Below, one piece after another: positions 5,787 to 5,996 of a DNA stretch of 5,996 nucleotides. A model generated the notes under the pieces. That model was given only the letters and a program-made list of their open reading frames with translations, ran no database searches and was not told the origin of the DNA. Each line of letters starts with the position of its first letter. Position 1 is the stretch's first letter. Where the stretch lies: contig DBPQ01000093.1 of the NCBI GenBank assembly GCA_002304945.1, positions 1 to 5,996 on the forward strand, read 5' to 3'. The position numbers and the translations under genes were made by a program. Source of the stretch: Actinomycetales bacterium UBA1416 (GTDB lineage Bacteria > Actinomycetota > Actinomycetes > Actinomycetales > Actinomycetaceae).

Positions 5787-5996
5787 GGCCTCGTGCGCCT
5801 AGCCCGGATCTTTCATGGGCCGGCCGTGCGGGGTGGTGACCGGCACTTCGCGACGGTCTGATTCCGATTCTCGCATCGGGGTGCGACACACTGCCCGGGT
5901 GTCGCCTCGGGTGGGCGCCGGTTCCACGGTCCGGGAGTTGTTGTTGCTGGTCGGGATGGGACAGGTGCCCGCGGGTCAACCAGGGGCGGGGTAGGC

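Larger units (their letters stand above)
5478..5996. other. About 520 bases without a supportable gene; inverted repeats and possible recombination scar
   Basis: No frame on either strand gives a recognisable protein. Short open frames exist, but they conflict with one another and lack domains or good ribosome sites. AT content looks higher than in the genes in several stretches (about 5570-5620 and 5700-5790). The stretch includes the rare-in-high-GC tetranucleotide CTAG near 5492 and near 5799. It holds the inverted repeats at 5596-5631 and 5766-5786. The leader and promoter of the metallopeptidase/coupling-protein operon should lie here, but I could not pick a convincing -10/-35 pair. The missing N-terminal half of the metallopeptidase gene would be expected here, so the region may be the product of a deletion or insertion. 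Confidence 0.5.

Noticed and set aside
5707..5979. Minus-strand 90-codon frame starting with TTG
   Set aside because: It is rich in Arg, His and Pro, has no ribosome site and no recognisable motif, and competes with two other frames of similar quality.
5813..5995. Minus-strand 60-codon frame open at the window edge with a CVAPRC motif
   Set aside because: It could suggest the end of a zinc-binding protein, but only about half its third positions are G or C and the cysteine spacing does not match a complete zinc site. Too little is visible to call a gene.
1..5996. CRISPR array, insertion sequence ends or direct repeats
   Set aside because: No regularly spaced repeats, transposase motifs or flanking terminal inverted repeats were seen.

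Overview
The window is very GC-rich (G/C dominates third codon positions, GTG starts are common), which points to a high-GC actinobacterium. It looks like accessory DNA from a conjugative element, either an integrative element or a plasmid. All credible genes lie on the minus strand, so transcription runs from high to low coordinates. The long plus-strand open frames are shadows of these genes.

Layout in transcription order. (1) Positions 5996 to about 5478 hold no gene I can support. This stretch has several inverted repeats, two of which share an arm and cannot form together. (2) At 5477-4989 is a zinc-metallopeptidase domain of the ImmA/IrrE type (HELGH plus a downstream Glu motif). It resembles the C-terminal half of ArdC-like antirestriction proteins but lacks the usual N-terminal DNA-binding half. 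(3) At 4992-3175, starting inside the previous stop codon (GTGA overlap), is a 605-aa VirD4/TraG-type coupling ATPase with two N-terminal membrane segments, Walker A and Walker B. (4) At 3176-3074 are three successive inverted repeats. The last is a long GC stem followed by a pyrimidine tract and is a good terminator candidate. (5) At 2989-3047 is a possible promoter and operator-like palindrome. (6) At 2947-1736 is a 403-aa membrane-tethered, extracytoplasmic HNH-type nuclease (DUF1524/GmrSD_C-like) ending in an Excalibur calcium-binding motif. (7) At 1615-1259 is an unrecognised 118-aa protein with a clear ribosome binding site. (8) At 1262-1, overlapping the previous stop by GTGA, is an unrecognised, helical, cysteine-free protein of at least 420 aa that runs off the window edge.

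Working picture, partly inferred: the coupling ATPase would bring DNA to a conjugative secretion channel. The coupled metallopeptidase could be an antirestriction or regulatory partner, or a decayed remnant of one. The surface nuclease is separated from the ATPase by a terminator and is probably expressed on its own. The two coupled unknown proteins may form a functional pair. No relaxase, VirB4-like ATPase, integrase, insertion sequence, tRNA or CRISPR array is visible in this window.
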